From Oscillospiraceae bacterium (GTDB taxonomy: Bacteria; Bacillota; Clostridia; Oscillospirales; Oscillospiraceae), in assembly GCA_017427645.1 (NCBI GenBank), contig JAFRSI010000072.1, positions 1-51,104 of the forward strand: a DNA stretch of 51,104 nucleotides, in the 5' to 3' direction. Below, piece by piece: positions 25,708-36,809 of the stretch. Position 1 is the first letter of the stretch. Each line of letters begins with the position of its first letter. The notes below the pieces were generated by a model. It made no database searches. It saw only the letters and a program-made list of their open reading frames with translations, and was not told the DNA's origin. Position numbers and translations under genes: made by a program.

Positions 25708-28700
25708 GGCGCGCCTCCTCTCCCGTCTCGGCGTCGATGAATTCCCAGAACTCCTCCCGGGTGGGCCTGTGCAGATAGTGCCGGCGGTCCCGATTCTCGT
25801 CAAAGTAGCAGGCGGCGGCAAAGGGACAATAGGTGCAGGCGCTGTCGTCACGGCCCCGGGTGCAGGGATCGGCGTCGATATTGCCCTGGCGCAGCTCCCG
25901 GGCGATCTGGTGCAGCACCTTGTCCACATACCGGCTCAAACGCCCCAGGCGGACCGCCGAGGCCACGTCGCCGGTAAGGGAGCCGTCCCTGCGCACGGCC
26001 ACCGGCAGGAATACGGGCGCTTCCAGGGCGCCGTGCTCCATGGCCTGGAGCACCTCCGGCTGATCCAGCACCAGGCCGCTGCGCCGCAGCTCGGCGCGCA
26101 GGGCCTTCTCCAGCGCCTCGGGACCGATCTGCCGGTCCTCCCGGAGGATCACCTCCCGCGCCGGCAGATACAGCACGCCCGCCGGGACCACCGGCATACC
26201 GAAGTACGCCTCCCCCTGGCTCTGCAGGGTGAAGAGGTACAGCAGCATCTGGATGCCCAGGCCCGCCTCCACGTCCCCCAGGTCGAAGGATTTGCGGCCG
26301 GTCTTGTAATCCACCACCCGGAGATACAGCTTCCCGTCGTGGACCCATCCGTCCACCCGATCCACCTTGCCGGTGAGGGACAACTCGGCATCCCCCTCCG
26401 TGATGGTAACCGGGCGCAGCTCGGCGTCGGCCCCGCCGAACCCCAGCTCGAAGCGCAGGGGCCGGAAATCCGACACCGCCAGCTCCGCGGCCACGTCCTC
26501 CATGATGGTCAGGGCCATGCGGCGCAGCCGGGAAAACAGGTAGCGGAACCGGGCGCTCTTGTTGTCATAGTCCGGTATTTGTGTAAGGATATATTGCTTT
26601 ACATATTCGTCTGTTAAACGTCGGACCTCCTGCTGCTCCACGGAGCCATAGCCGCCCTGCTCCATGACCTCCCGGGTCACGTTCTCCAGCAGATAGTGGA
26701 TAAAGGTGCCCGCCTCCGGGGCCTCGAATCCGGCGCTCTTTCGCTCCCTGGCCCGCAGGCCGTACTCCATAAAGTAGCTGAAATGGCAGCTACGCAGCCG
26801 GTCTACCCGAGAGGCCGACATGCGGAAGGTGCGGCCGTACAGGGCCCGCACCGCCTCCGGCGACAGGCGGCCCCGGCCCATCCGCCGGGCGCGGTCCATG
26901 GCCGACAGCACGGAGGCGCAGCTTTCGTCGGCTGCAAAATAATGCCAGAGCGGTCCCTCGGGATCTTCCCCCGCCAGCTCCAGGGCGGTGGCGGGCATCT
27001 GCGTCCTGGCAGCCGGATCCTCCCGCTGCCGCGCCAGCGCAGGAAAGAGCCGCTCTATCCGCTCCACCACGAAGGATGGGCGCAGCTCCGTCCCGTTCAG
27101 ATCCGTCACCGGATAGCTGACCGTCAGGCGCTCCGTGGGCTGGGCCAGGGCGGCGTAAATATTCTGCAGCTCGTTGTCCAGCGCGTCAAAGGTGGCGCCG
27201 GAGAGCAGAATCTGCCGCTCCTGCAGCAGTTCCCGCTCCTCGTCGTCCAGCAGGCCGCCTCCCCGCTCCACCTGCGGCAGCACGTGGTCGTTGGCTCCCA
27301 GCAGGAACAGGCACCGGACCCGATGGCGGTCGTTGCGCCCCAGGTCGCTGATCTTCACCTGATCCAGCGTGGCGGGGATAGTGCCCACGCTGTACTCGGA
27401 GAGCACCAGGCGCAGGAGCCTGGCAAACTCCTCCCCGCTCAGAGACGCGTCGCCCAGGATCTCCACGAACTGGTCCAGCACGTCGCAGAAGATCCGCCAG
27501 AGCTGGGCGTATTCCTCCGCCAGCTGGACCTGTCCGCTCTCCAGCAAGGTCCGGGACTGCTCCTGGAGCGTCCGGGCCAGGCCCGTATTCTCGGCAAATG
27601 TGTAAAGGGCATTTGCTTTCTCCCTGGCTCCTTCACCGGTACACAGCGCCTCACTGAGGGGCGCCAGCAGGTCCCGTACGCGTCGGCGGATGCGGTTCAC
27701 CTCCGCCAGTGCTGCGGTGCTCTCCTCCGTCCGCTCGTACCCATAGCCTGCGGGATCGGCAATCCAGTCCGTCTCCCGCAGCCACATGTTCCCCCGGATC
27801 TCCCAGGTGATGGCGTAATTTTCCAGCAGATCGCACTCCGCCGCCGTGATCCCGGCCAGGCCGGTCTTCAGACAGCGAAACACGTCCTCGTACTCAAATC
27901 CGCCGGTCACTGCATCCAGGGCCCCCAGCAGCAGAGTCATTACGGGTTTCTCCAGAATGCTGCTGCGGCGGCTGATATAGGCCGGGATGCCGTCCCGGCG
28001 AAAGACGTTTTCCAGGATAGGGCCGTATACGTCCATGTTCCGGGCGGTGACGCCTATTTCCCGGCAGCGATATCCCTTCTCGCATGTCAGGACACGGATC
28101 TGCCGGGCCACCTCCTCCACCTCTGCGAAGGCGGTGCCGGCCTCAAAGATGCCGATCTCCTCCACCAGGTCCTCCCAGGGGGTATCGGGACCGAAAACGC
28201 CCCGCTCCAGGTGTCCCAGGGGACCGCCCGGCGTCTCGGTGAGCCAGAGGATCTCACAGGGCACTCCGCCGGCGGCAGCCATGCGCACCAGACGTTCCCG
28301 CTGCCGCACGGCGTTGGTGAACAGCGCCGTGTCAGTCCGGTCACCCAGCAGTGTCACCACCACGTGCGCGGCCTGACGCAGCACTGCCTCCACGACCTCC
28401 TCCTCTGCCCGGTTAAAATAGGAGAAGCCGTCAAAATACACGTCTTTTCCCGCCAGATACCGGGACTGCGGCATCCGGTCGGCCAGCTTCTGGATCCGGG
28501 AGCGGCGGTCAATGCCCTCGGAACGGAGCTTGCCGTCGTAGGCGGCGAAAATCAGCGCCAGATCCCGCAGCTTATCCCCGGCGGCGCCGGAGAGATCGGC
28601 CACCCGCCGGCTCAATTCCTCCGGCGCCACCCGATAGGCGTAAAACTCATCGGCCAGGGCCGTAAGCTGCTCCAGAAAGGCGGCCCGGCGGGAGGGACGG

Positions 28701-29017
28701 CCGAAGACCGTCAGCTGACTGTGGAGCTCCTGGAGCACCAGGTGCATGGTCAGCAGCTTGCCGCCGGCATCCAGGGTGAAGTCGGAAAGTCCCCCCTGCT
28801 CTGCCAGGACCCGCCCCGCCAGGGAGCGGAAGCTCAGGGCCTCGGCGTTGCGGGAGGCGGTGGGTCCCAGGGCCCGGCAAAGATCCAACTCCGCCTCGTG
28901 GGAGGCGTGGTCCGGCACGATGAGCACCTGGCCGCGCTCATCCCGCCGCTCCGCCATGGCCTCCAGCACCCGGCGGGATTTGCCGCTCCCCGCCCGTCCG
29001 ATCCAGATCGAAAGCAT
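25700..29017 (-). CDS. addB: Helicase-exonuclease AddAB subunit AddB
   Basis: A 1105-residue partner of AddA with an N-terminal ATP-binding motif (GRAGSGKSRRVLEA), an inactivated helicase-like core and a C-terminal nuclease domain. The nuclease contains VVDYKTGRKSFDLG and four Cys residues for an Fe-S cluster: one in RLRSCHFSYF, three in the late CTYCPFAAAC. The start is the ATG at 29015-29017, 5 nt after GGAGGGAGGTG; the frame stays open upstream, but the promoter lies there. It is the first gene of the addBA operon, the usual Firmicutes order. Confidence 0.95.
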   Translation of the reverse strand: MLSIWIGRAGSGKSRRVLEAMAERRDERGQVLIVPDHASHEAELDLCRALGPTASRNAEALSFRSLAGRVLAEQGGLSDFTLDAGGKLLTMHLVLQELHSQLTVFGRPSRRAAFLEQLTALADEFYAYRVAPEELSRRVADLSGAAGDKLRDLALIFAAYDGKLRSEGIDRRSRIQKLADRMPQSRYLAGKDVYFDGFSYFNRAEEEVVEAVLRQAAHVVVTLLGDRTDTALFTNAVRQRERLVRMAAAGGVPCEILWLTETPGGPLGHLERGVFGPDTPWEDLVEEIGIFEAGTAFAEVEEVARQIRVLTCEKGYRCREIGVTARNMDVYGPILENVFRRDGIPAYISRRSSILEKPVMTLLLGALDAVTGGFEYEDVFRCLKTGLAGITAAECDLLENYAITWEIRGNMWLRETDWIADPAGYGYERTEESTAALAEVNRIRRRVRDLLAPLSEALCTGEGAREKANALYTFAENTGLARTLQEQSRTLLESGQVQLAEEYAQLWRIFCDVLDQFVEILGDASLSGEEFARLLRLVLSEYSVGTIPATLDQVKISDLGRNDRHRVRCLFLLGANDHVLPQVERGGGLLDDEERELLQERQILLSGATFDALDNELQNIYAALAQPTERLTVSYPVTDLNGTELRPSFVVERIERLFPALARQREDPAARTQMPATALELAGEDPEGPLWHYFAADESCASVLSAMDRARRMGRGRLSPEAVRALYGRTFRMSASRVDRLRSCHFSYFMEYGLRARERKSAGFEAPEAGTFIHYLLENVTREVMEQGGYGSVEQQEVRRLTDEYVKQYILTQIPDYDNKSARFRYLFSRLRRMALTIMEDVAAELAVSDFRPLRFELGFGGADAELRPVTITEGDAELSLTGKVDRVDGWVHDGKLYLRVVDYKTGRKSFDLGDVEAGLGIQMLLYLFTLQSQGEAYFGMPVVPAGVLYLPAREVILREDRQIGPEALEKALRAELRRSGLVLDQPEVLQAMEHGALEAPVFLPVAVRRDGSLTGDVASAVRLGRLSRYVDKVLHQIARELRQGNIDADPCTRGRDDSACTYCPFAAACYFDENRDRRHYLHRPTREEFWEFIDAETGEEARHV

Positions 29018-29100
29018 GTCTGCACCTCCCTCCACCGCCAGCATGCCACGGGCGGTGTCCCAAAAAACTCCCATTCTGCAGGGAAATCGTGTTTTTTCCA

Positions 29101-29128
29101 TTATAGCGCAAAAAGCGCCCCTTGCAAA
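29101..29128 (-). promoter_or_regulatory. Promoter of addBA
   Basis: TTGCAA at 29123-29128, 16-nt spacer, TATAAT at 29101-29106 on the minus strand, about 85 bp before addB. It lies just past the ATP synthase terminator. Confidence 0.75.
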
Positions 29129-29130
29129 GC

Positions 29131-29162
29131 ATAAAAGAGGCGGCCCGCCGCTGCGGACCGCA
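29131..29162 (-). terminator. Terminator of the ATP synthase operon
   Basis: On the minus strand GCGGTCCGC, a 4-nt loop and GCGGGCCGC form a stem with one G-U pair, followed by CTCTTTTATG. It begins about 12 bp after the atpC stop codon. Confidence 0.65.
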
Positions 29163-29172
29163 CTCGTCGTCT

Positions 29173-29595
29173 TTACTTTCTTTTCATCATGCGCACCGCC
29201 ATCTGACGGGCCAGCGCGCGATGCAGAGCCGCCTCGGCCCGGACCATATCGATGTCCGGCGCGTCGTGCTTGCGCAGGCGCTCCCGGGCGCGCTGCTCTG
29301 CCGCCTGGGCCCGGGCAAGGTCGATCTTCTCCGCCTGCTCGGCGGCGTCCACCAGCACCGACACCAGGTTGTCCGCCACGTGGGCCAATCCGTGGGTCAC
29401 GGCAATGTAATGGGACGTGCCGTCGGCCTTGGTGGCCCGGACAACGCCCTCCACCACGGCGCACAGCAGGGGCGCGTGGTTGGCCATGACACCCAGGTAG
29501 CCGTCCTCCAGCGGCAGTTGGATCGCCCAGACACGGTCGTCATATACGGGACCGCCTACCGTGGCGATCTGTAGATGGATCCGATCTTCTTCCAT
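29173..29595 (-). CDS. atpC: ATP synthase subunit epsilon
   Basis: The 140-residue central-stalk subunit has an N-terminal beta-sandwich of about 85 residues (LPLEDGYLGVMANHAPLL is the typical stretch) and a C-terminal two-helix hairpin rich in Ala, Arg and Glu. The hairpin is the part that can regulate ATP hydrolysis. It ends in a basic tail (MMKRK). It follows atpD with a gap of 10 bp, and a terminator follows. Length is normal. Confidence 0.95.
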   Translation of the reverse strand: MEEDRIHLQIATVGGPVYDDRVWAIQLPLEDGYLGVMANHAPLLCAVVEGVVRATKADGTSHYIAVTHGLAHVADNLVSVLVDAAEQAEKIDLARAQAAEQRARERLRKHDAPDIDMVRAEAALHRALARQMAVRMMKRK

Positions 29596-29605
29596 AGGCT
29601 GCTCC

Positions 29606-31877
<2,272 letters not shown>

Positions 31878-31909
31878 TTCTCCTCGCCCCCTCTCCGCAG
31901 CTTATCCGG

Positions 31910-34156
31910 TCAGAACGTCTTTTTGAAAGCCTCGATAGCCCCTCGCAGCTCCTGCAGCTTCTCCTCCGGCAGCTTCTTGCCGGTGTGGATGGCGTCAAAG
32001 ACGCCGGGCAGCTCCCGATGCAGATACGCCAGCAGCTCCGTTTCGAAGGCGGCGATCCGCTCCAGGGGCAGGTCGTCGCAGTAGCCCTCGTTGCCGGCAA
32101 AGATGACCGCTACCTGGTCTGCCGCGTCCATGGGGACGTACTGCTCCTGCTTCAGCAGCTCCGTCATCCGCTCGCCCCTTGTCAGGGCGTCCCGGGTGAA
32201 TTTATCCAGATCCGAGCCGAACTGGGCAAAGGCCGCCAGCTCCCGGTACTGGGCCAGGTCCATCCGCAGACGGCCGGCCACCTGCTTCATGGCTCCGATC
32301 TGGGCGGCGCCGCCCACGCGGGACACCGACAGGCCCACGTTGACGGCGGGGCGGATCCCGTTGTGGAACAGGCCCGACTCCAGGAAGATCTGGCCGTCGG
32401 TAATGGAGATGACGTTGGTGGGGATGTAAGCCGAGATATCGCCGGCCTGGGTCTCGATGATGGGCAGGGCCGTCATGCTGCCGCCGCCCAGCTCGTCGTT
32501 CAGCCGGGCCGCGCGCTCCAGCAGACGGGAGTGCAGATAGAACACGTCGCCGGGATAGGCCTCCCGTCCGGGGGGCCGCTGCAGCAGCAGCGAAATCTCG
32601 CGGTAGGCCGCCGCCTGCTTGCTCAGATCGTCGTACACGATCAGTACGTCCTTGCCGGCGTACATGAACTGCTCGCCGATGGCGGCGCCGGCGTAGGGCG
32701 CAATATACAGCATGGGCGCGGGCTGGGATGCCGAGGCGCACACCACGGTGGTGTACTCCATGGCGCCGTGCTCCCGCAGCTTCTGCACCACGCTGGCCAC
32801 GGTGGACTCCTTCTGTCCGATGGCCACGTAGATGCAGATCACGTTTTTGCCCTTCTGGTTCAGGATGGTATCCAATGCGATGGCTGTCTTGCCGGTCTGC
32901 CGGTCACCGATGATCAGCTCACGCTGACCGCGGCCGATGGGGACCAGAGCGTCGATGGCCTTGATGCCGGTCTGCAGCGGCACGCTGACGCCCTGCCGGT
33001 CCGGCACGCCGGGAGCGGGGCTCTCGATGGGCCGGCGCATCCAGGTGACGATGGGACCAGCGTCGTCCAGCGGGCGTCCCAGGGCGTCCACCACGCGGCC
33101 CAGCAGGGCCTCGCCCACCGGCACCTCGATGACGCGCTCCGTACGGCGCACGACGGTGCCCTCCTGCAGGCGGGTATAGTCGCCCAGCAGGACCACACCC
33201 ACGTCGTCCTGCTCCAGGTCCATGACCATGCCCCGCAAGCCGCCGTCAAAGGCCAGCATCTCGCCGGCCATCACGTCAGACAGGCCTGAGATCCGGCAGA
33301 TACCGTCGGATATCCGGACCACACGGCCGCACTGATACGCAGAGAACGCCTTGTCCTCCGCCATCAGCTGGCTGCGGATCACCTCATAGGGGTCTGCCAG
33401 CGGCAGCGTCCGCTCCTCGCGGCTGCCGATCCGCTGCAGCTGATCGGCCAGGGTGCCGTCGTACACCGTGTCGCCGACAGTCACGCGGATGCCGCCGATG
33501 ACGCTTTTGTCCGGCCGGTCCCGGAGGGTCAGCGGGGCGTCGTCCGGCAGCTCAAGCCGACGGCGCAGATCCGTCTCCAGGGCACGCCGCTGCGTATCTG
33601 TCAGCGGTTCGGCACCGGTGACGGTGATCTCGATCCCTTCTCCGCCGGCAATGCGGATCCGGTCGTTGGCCGTTGGAAAGATTTCCCCGGCCACCTGGGC
33701 CAGGCGGCGCTCCGTCAGAGCGGCTCTGGCGGGCGCGAAGGCGTCCTCCGCCATCAGCTGTGCGGTCCGCTCCAGCACCTGGGACACAGCGTCCCGACGG
33801 GCTCTGGCGTGGGTGTCCCGGCGCAGGGCCCGCGCCTCGGCGCCGGCGGCGGTCTCCACCGCCTGGCGCTCCTCCTGGCCGGCGGTCTCCGACAGGCGGG
33901 TGTTCTCCTGAATCTGGCGGTGGGTCTGGGCCAGCAGATCCTCCTCACGGCGCTCCTCGCGGACGCGGATCTCATCCAGCTGGCCTGGCAGGGCCTGGGT
34001 GTGTGCGGATGCCTGTCCCGCGCGGTCCAGGTCCTCCCGGACCTTTTCCCGGTAGGTGCTCACCATGGCGCCCAACAGCTTTCTGCCCACGAAAAACACA
34101 ATGCCGGCCAGAATGACGAAGTTGATGACAGCGTATATCCATTCCATTCCGCTCAT
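31910..34156 (-). CDS. Fused ATP synthase subunit: b-type stalk, delta C-terminal domain and alpha
   Basis: One open frame of 748 codons. Residues 1-30 hold a membrane helix ([19 protein letters not shown]) and about 31-150 a long charged helix, as in subunits b/b'. Residues about 165-247 match the delta C-terminal domain, with [10 protein letters not shown] and [17 protein letters not shown]. Alpha follows from about 255 to the end: [14 protein letters not shown], Walker A GDRQTGKT at 417-424, and the arginine-finger segment [11 protein letters not shown]. Neither the six-helix N-terminal domain of delta nor the first 20-odd residues of a normal alpha are present. No other delta gene is in the operon, but a separate b gene is directly upstream. 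Mycobacterial b-delta fusions are known; a fusion including alpha is not known to me. Confidence 0.92.
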   Translation of the reverse strand: MSGMEWIYAVINFVILAGIVFFVGRKLLGAMVSTYREKVREDLDRAGQASAHTQALPGQLDEIRVREERREEDLLAQTHRQIQENTRLSETAGQEERQAVETAAGAEARALRRDTHARARRDAVSQVLERTAQLMAEDAFAPARAALTERRLAQVAGEIFPTANDRIRIAGGEGIEITVTGAEPLTDTQRRALETDLRRRLELPDDAPLTLRDRPDKSVIGGIRVTVGDTVYDGTLADQLQRIGSREERTLPLADPYEVIRSQLMAEDKAFSAYQCGRVVRISDGICRISGLSDVMAGEMLAFDGGLRGMVMDLEQDDVGVVLLGDYTRLQEGTVVRRTERVIEVPVGEALLGRVVDALGRPLDDAGPIVTWMRRPIESPAPGVPDRQGVSVPLQTGIKAIDALVPIGRGQRELIIGDRQTGKTAIALDTILNQKGKNVICIYVAIGQKESTVASVVQKLREHGAMEYTTVVCASASQPAPMLYIAPYAGAAIGEQFMYAGKDVLIVYDDLSKQAAAYREISLLLQRPPGREAYPGDVFYLHSRLLERAARLNDELGGGSMTALPIIETQAGDISAYIPTNVISITDGQIFLESGLFHNGIRPAVNVGLSVSRVGGAAQIGAMKQVAGRLRMDLAQYRELAAFAQFGSDLDKFTRDALTRGERMTELLKQEQYVPMDAADQVAVIFAGNEGYCDDLPLERIAAFETELLAYLHRELPGVFDAIHTGKKLPEEKLQELRGAIEAFKKTF

Positions 34157-34166
34157 TCCGCGTTCG

Positions 34167-34598
34167 TCACCCCTCTTTCTGTCCGCCCAGCAGGCGGTCC
34201 GCCAGCGCGCGGGCCAGCTCTTCGCCGCGGCTGGAGACGAATCTCCGGCTCATTTCCTCCGCGTGCTGCGTCTCCTCCCGGGCGTCCGCCAGAGTCTGCG
34301 CAGCCCGGCGGTGGGTCTCCTCCAGGGCCTCGGAACGGATCTTGTCGTCCCGGGCCATGCCCTCGTTGAGCATGTGGCGGGCCTCCCGATTGCGCTCCTC
34401 CCACTGCTCGTCCGCCTCGCGGCGGGCCCCCTCCCGGGCCTCCTCGGTCCGGCGGATCTCCTCCTCGCCGGCTTCAATCCGGCTCCGGCGGGCGTCCATA
34501 TTGCGGATCAGAGGGCCGAAAAAGAGCTTTTTCAAGACGAACAGCAGCGCAAAGAAGCAGATGATCGTCCAGATCACCTCAGAAAAGTTTATGCTCAC
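34167..34598 (-). CDS. atpF: ATP synthase subunit b
   Basis: The 143-residue peripheral-stalk subunit has an N-terminal membrane helix (about 6-26, [20 protein letters not shown]) followed by a long, highly charged helix ([20 protein letters not shown]). It is somewhat shorter than the usual 160-170 residues. The start is GTG at 34596-34598, 8 nt after AAGGAGG. It would pair with the b-like N-terminus of the fused protein encoded 10 bp downstream, giving a b/b' heterodimeric stalk. Confidence 0.94.
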   Translation of the reverse strand: MSINFSEVIWTIICFFALLFVLKKLFFGPLIRNMDARRSRIEAGEEEIRRTEEAREGARREADEQWEERNREARHMLNEGMARDDKIRSEALEETHRRAAQTLADAREETQHAEEMSRRFVSSRGEELARALADRLLGGQKEG

Positions 34599-34627
34599 AG
34601 CGCATGCCTCCTTCCGGGCAATCCTCC

Positions 34628-34858
34628 TCAGATCTTGCCGGCCAGCATCAGGGCCACCACGGTGCCGTAAATGGCCAGGGCTTCCATCAGGGCCAGGGGC
34701 AGCAGCATACTGCCTACCACTTCCTTGGCGGCCTCCGGCTGACGGCCGATGGCATCCATGGCGGCAGCGGCAAACTTGCCCTGAGCCAGGGAAGCGAAGA
34801 TGACGCAGATCGCCACACTCAGAGCGGCGGCCAGGGCGATGATAGCAGAAGTATCCAT
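34628..34858 (-). CDS. atpE: ATP synthase subunit c
   Basis: The 76-residue proteolipid of the rotor ring has two membrane helices around the polar loop GRQPEAAK. The ion-carrying Glu lies in LPLALMEALAIYG, in helix 2. The Gln typical of Na+ rings is present in helix 1 (AQGKF), but the Ser-Thr that follows Glu in Na+-binding rings is Ala-Leu here. This favours proton coupling, by inference. Good ribosome binding site; position between a and b is standard. Confidence 0.96.
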   Translation of the reverse strand: MDTSAIIALAAALSVAICVIFASLAQGKFAAAAMDAIGRQPEAAKEVVGSMLLPLALMEALAIYGTVVALMLAGKI

Positions 34859-34896
34859 GTTTCGTTCCTCCTATGTATTGTAAATTTGATTATCTC

Positions 34897-35577
34897 TTAC
34901 TCTTCCTCCAGCTCGGTGGCCTCCTCCAGATAGGCCGCCACCAGCTTGGTGAACACGATGGCCTGGATGGCGCCGAACAGCAGACTCAGCACCTGCATGA
35001 TCACCGGCAGCACCACCGGCAGCACCACGCCCATCTGCTCCACGGCCGTCTCCTCGCCGAAGATGTTGCCGTACAGTCGCATGGCCAGGGATACCGGCCG
35101 CACCGCCTGCTCGATGAGATTCAGGGGCAGCATCAGGAAAAACAGGGGCAGGGGCGACAGGAAGGTCTTGGCATACCCCCACAGGCCCCTTTTCCGAAAG
35201 CCTGCGTACAGGGTAAACAGCAGGCTGCTCACCGCCAGGCCGCCCGTCACCGACAGGCTGGCCGTGGGCACGGCAAAGGCTTTTCCCGCCCCCGGCAGCA
35301 GGCCGGAATAGTTGCACGTGATGATAAAGATGAAAAACGTTCCCAATACCGGCAGATACTTGTCCAGCGCTTCCCGGTTCACGCTGCCGGCGTAGAGATC
35401 CCGCAGCTTGGTCACCGCCAGCTCTGCCGCGCTCTGCAGGGGGCCGGGCTCCTCCTTCAGCTTCCTGGTTGCCAGCCACGAGACCAGCGCCAGCACCGCG
35501 ATGATGACCCACATGGTCACCACCGGGCGTGTCACCTCCAGCGGCCCGATGGAAAACAGGGCGCTTGATTCATGCAT
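34897..35577 (-). CDS. atpB: ATP synthase subunit a
   Basis: The 226-residue membrane subunit forms the proton path against the c-ring. The essential Arg is in RPVSLAMRLYGNIFGEE, and the last helix carries QAIVFTKLVAAYLEEA. Five to six hydrophobic segments are visible. I chose the ATG at 35575-35577 with GAGGTGAG upstream; a TTG six codons earlier is not better placed. It is shorter at the N-terminus than many a subunits. Confidence 0.95.
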   Translation of the reverse strand: MHESSALFSIGPLEVTRPVVTMWVIIAVLALVSWLATRKLKEEPGPLQSAAELAVTKLRDLYAGSVNREALDKYLPVLGTFFIFIITCNYSGLLPGAGKAFAVPTASLSVTGGLAVSSLLFTLYAGFRKRGLWGYAKTFLSPLPLFFLMLPLNLIEQAVRPVSLAMRLYGNIFGEETAVEQMGVVLPVVLPVIMQVLSLLFGAIQAIVFTKLVAAYLEEATELEEE

Positions 35578-35607
35578 GTTCCACTCACCTCTCAAACAAC
35601 AGTGCCG

Positions 35608-35934
35608 TTATTCTCTCTCCTCCGGTTTTCTTCCACTCCGTTTCCCGGTCCGTCGGCCCAGCAGCAGGGCGGAGAGGATGCTCCCCAAAGCCAGCCCCGT
35701 CGCCGTACCGATCAGCACGGCGGCAAAGGGCAGCGGCAGGAACTCCCTCACCAGGAACACCGCAGCTAAGGTCGCCAGATCCAGCAGCATCCGGACCAGC
35801 AGAGCCGTGGTCAGGGCGCGGTTGCCGCCCTTGCGCAGGGCGCGGGCTGTCAGCGCCATACCCACGGCCGCTACCGCCAGGCCGAATACCAGTCCGGCGG
35901 CACCGCCGACGATCATGGCTGTCGTCTTGTCCAC
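35608..35934 (-). CDS. atpI: AtpI-like membrane protein
   Basis: A 108-residue protein with four hydrophobic segments (about 7-27, 40-60, 62-78 and 80-92) and a basic tail (GRRTGKRSGRKPEERE). Its position as first gene of the atp operon and its hydropathy fit subunit I, which helps assemble the c-ring; sequence similarity itself is weak. I chose GTG at 35932-35934 with GAGGTG 6 nt upstream; a GTG three codons earlier overlaps that site. Confidence 0.75.
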   Translation of the reverse strand: MDKTTAMIVGGAAGLVFGLAVAAVGMALTARALRKGGNRALTTALLVRMLLDLATLAAVFLVREFLPLPFAAVLIGTATGLALGSILSALLLGRRTGKRSGRKPEERE

Positions 35935-35992
35935 GTCTCTCACCTCTGCCCTCTCGTCCGCTTTCTGAAAAACGGCACAGAATTACAGATGT

Positions 35993-36022
35993 ATTTTACA
36001 CTATTTCGGTAGAGTGTGTCAA
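35993..36022 (-). promoter_or_regulatory. Promoter of the ATP synthase operon
   Basis: Consensus TTGACA at 36017-36022, 18-nt spacer, TAAAAT at 35993-35998 on the minus strand, about 60 bp before the first gene. Confidence 0.85.
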
Positions 36023-36077
36023 GGCGGGCGTACCGCTGGAACGCAGAAAAATCCGCATGACACCGCATGGGCACGGC

Positions 36078-36107
36078 AAAAGGCTTCCCCCGCAGGAGAA
36101 GCCTTTT
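36078..36107 (-). terminator. Terminator of spoIIR
   Basis: AAAAGGCTTC pairs with GAAGCCTTTT around a 10-nt loop, with a U-tract in the distal arm. It starts 11 bp after the spoIIR stop codon. Confidence 0.75.
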
Positions 36108-36117
36108 CACGCGTTCC

Positions 36118-36744
36118 CTATTTTCCCAGCCAGCGGCGCAGCATATCCCACAGCTCCAGCGAGCGGAACCTCAGCACGTATGCCGGCTCCTCGGCGTCCA
36201 TCAGCTCCACATCGTCCTGCTCCAGCCCAAAGGAAACCGCCGTCTCCTCCAGGTCCGTGGCCGCAGCCGTGCAAAGAGGCGGAAACACCACGCACCACCA
36301 GTTGCGTCCCCTCCCCTCCCCGATGACGATCCGCAGCGCCGTGTACTCCCCCGCCGGCAGGGCGAAGGTCCCGTAGTCCCGGGTGGGAAAAGCCGTTCGC
36401 TCCAGGGAGGCGGTGACGCCGAAAACCGCGCCCTGCGCCGCGATCTCCCGGGCTGCCGCATCCTCCAGTCTCGGCAGCGCCGCAGTCAGCGCTCTCTCCG
36501 CCTCCTCCCGGCTCCCCGTGCCGGCCAGCACCGCCTCCGCCTCCTGCAGCACCCGGTCCCGGACCTGCAGCTTCAGCTCCTGGTCCGCCGCATCGTCGGA
36601 GTTGGCGATCACGTGGAGTCGGATCAACCGCCCGGACAGGTCCTCCTGGCGGCCCAGCGACCAGGCGCCCCAGACCGCCGTCGCCGCCAGCGCCAGCAGC
36701 AGGGCCAGTTCCAGCGGCAGCAGCCTATTGCTTCGTCTTTTCAT
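36118..36744 (-). CDS. spoIIR: Stage II sporulation protein R
   Basis: SpoIIR is made in the forespore under sigma-F and secreted to trigger processing of pro-sigma-E in the mother cell. The 208-residue product has an N-terminal signal or membrane helix (LLPLELALLLALAATAVWG). The family hallmarks LIRLHVIANSDDAADQ, VRDRVL and NWWCVVFPPLC follow. I chose the ATG at 36742-36744; its GGACGGTG ribosome binding site lies inside an inverted repeat. Presence of this gene indicates an endospore-forming lineage. It is separated from ispE by a hairpin and probably has its own promoter, which I could not locate. Confidence 0.94.
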   Translation of the reverse strand: MKRRSNRLLPLELALLLALAATAVWGAWSLGRQEDLSGRLIRLHVIANSDDAADQELKLQVRDRVLQEAEAVLAGTGSREEAERALTAALPRLEDAAAREIAAQGAVFGVTASLERTAFPTRDYGTFALPAGEYTALRIVIGEGRGRNWWCVVFPPLCTAAATDLEETAVSFGLEQDDVELMDAEEPAYVLRFRSLELWDMLRRWLGK

Positions 36745-36750
36745 AACAAA

Positions 36751-36789
36751 CACCGTCCATTCCGCAGTTTTCTTACAGAATGGACGGTG
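36751..36789 (-). terminator. Inverted repeat between ispE and spoIIR (terminator or translation block)
   Basis: CACCGTCCATTC and its complement GAATGGACGGTG form a 12-bp perfect stem around 15 nt. Seen from ispE it ends in TTTGTT and may terminate transcription. The distal arm contains the GGACGGTG ribosome binding site of spoIIR, so any transcript that includes both arms would hide it. Confidence 0.65.
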
Positions 36790-36809
36790 ATGGGCGTTTT
36801 TATACCGGT

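Noticed and set aside
22552..25740. 1062-codon plus-strand frame opposite addA
   Set aside because: It is antisense to an unmistakable AddA with all helicase and nuclease motifs; no start site or domain is visible.
29018..29464. Upstream extension of the addB frame into atpC
   Set aside because: It overlaps atpC, a terminator and the addB promoter, and adds no domain.
33380..33440. Explaining the b-delta-alpha fusion by a single lost stop codon
   Set aside because: The usual alpha N-terminus and its ribosome binding site are also absent, and only about 25 residues link delta to alpha, so one base change would not restore two normal genes.
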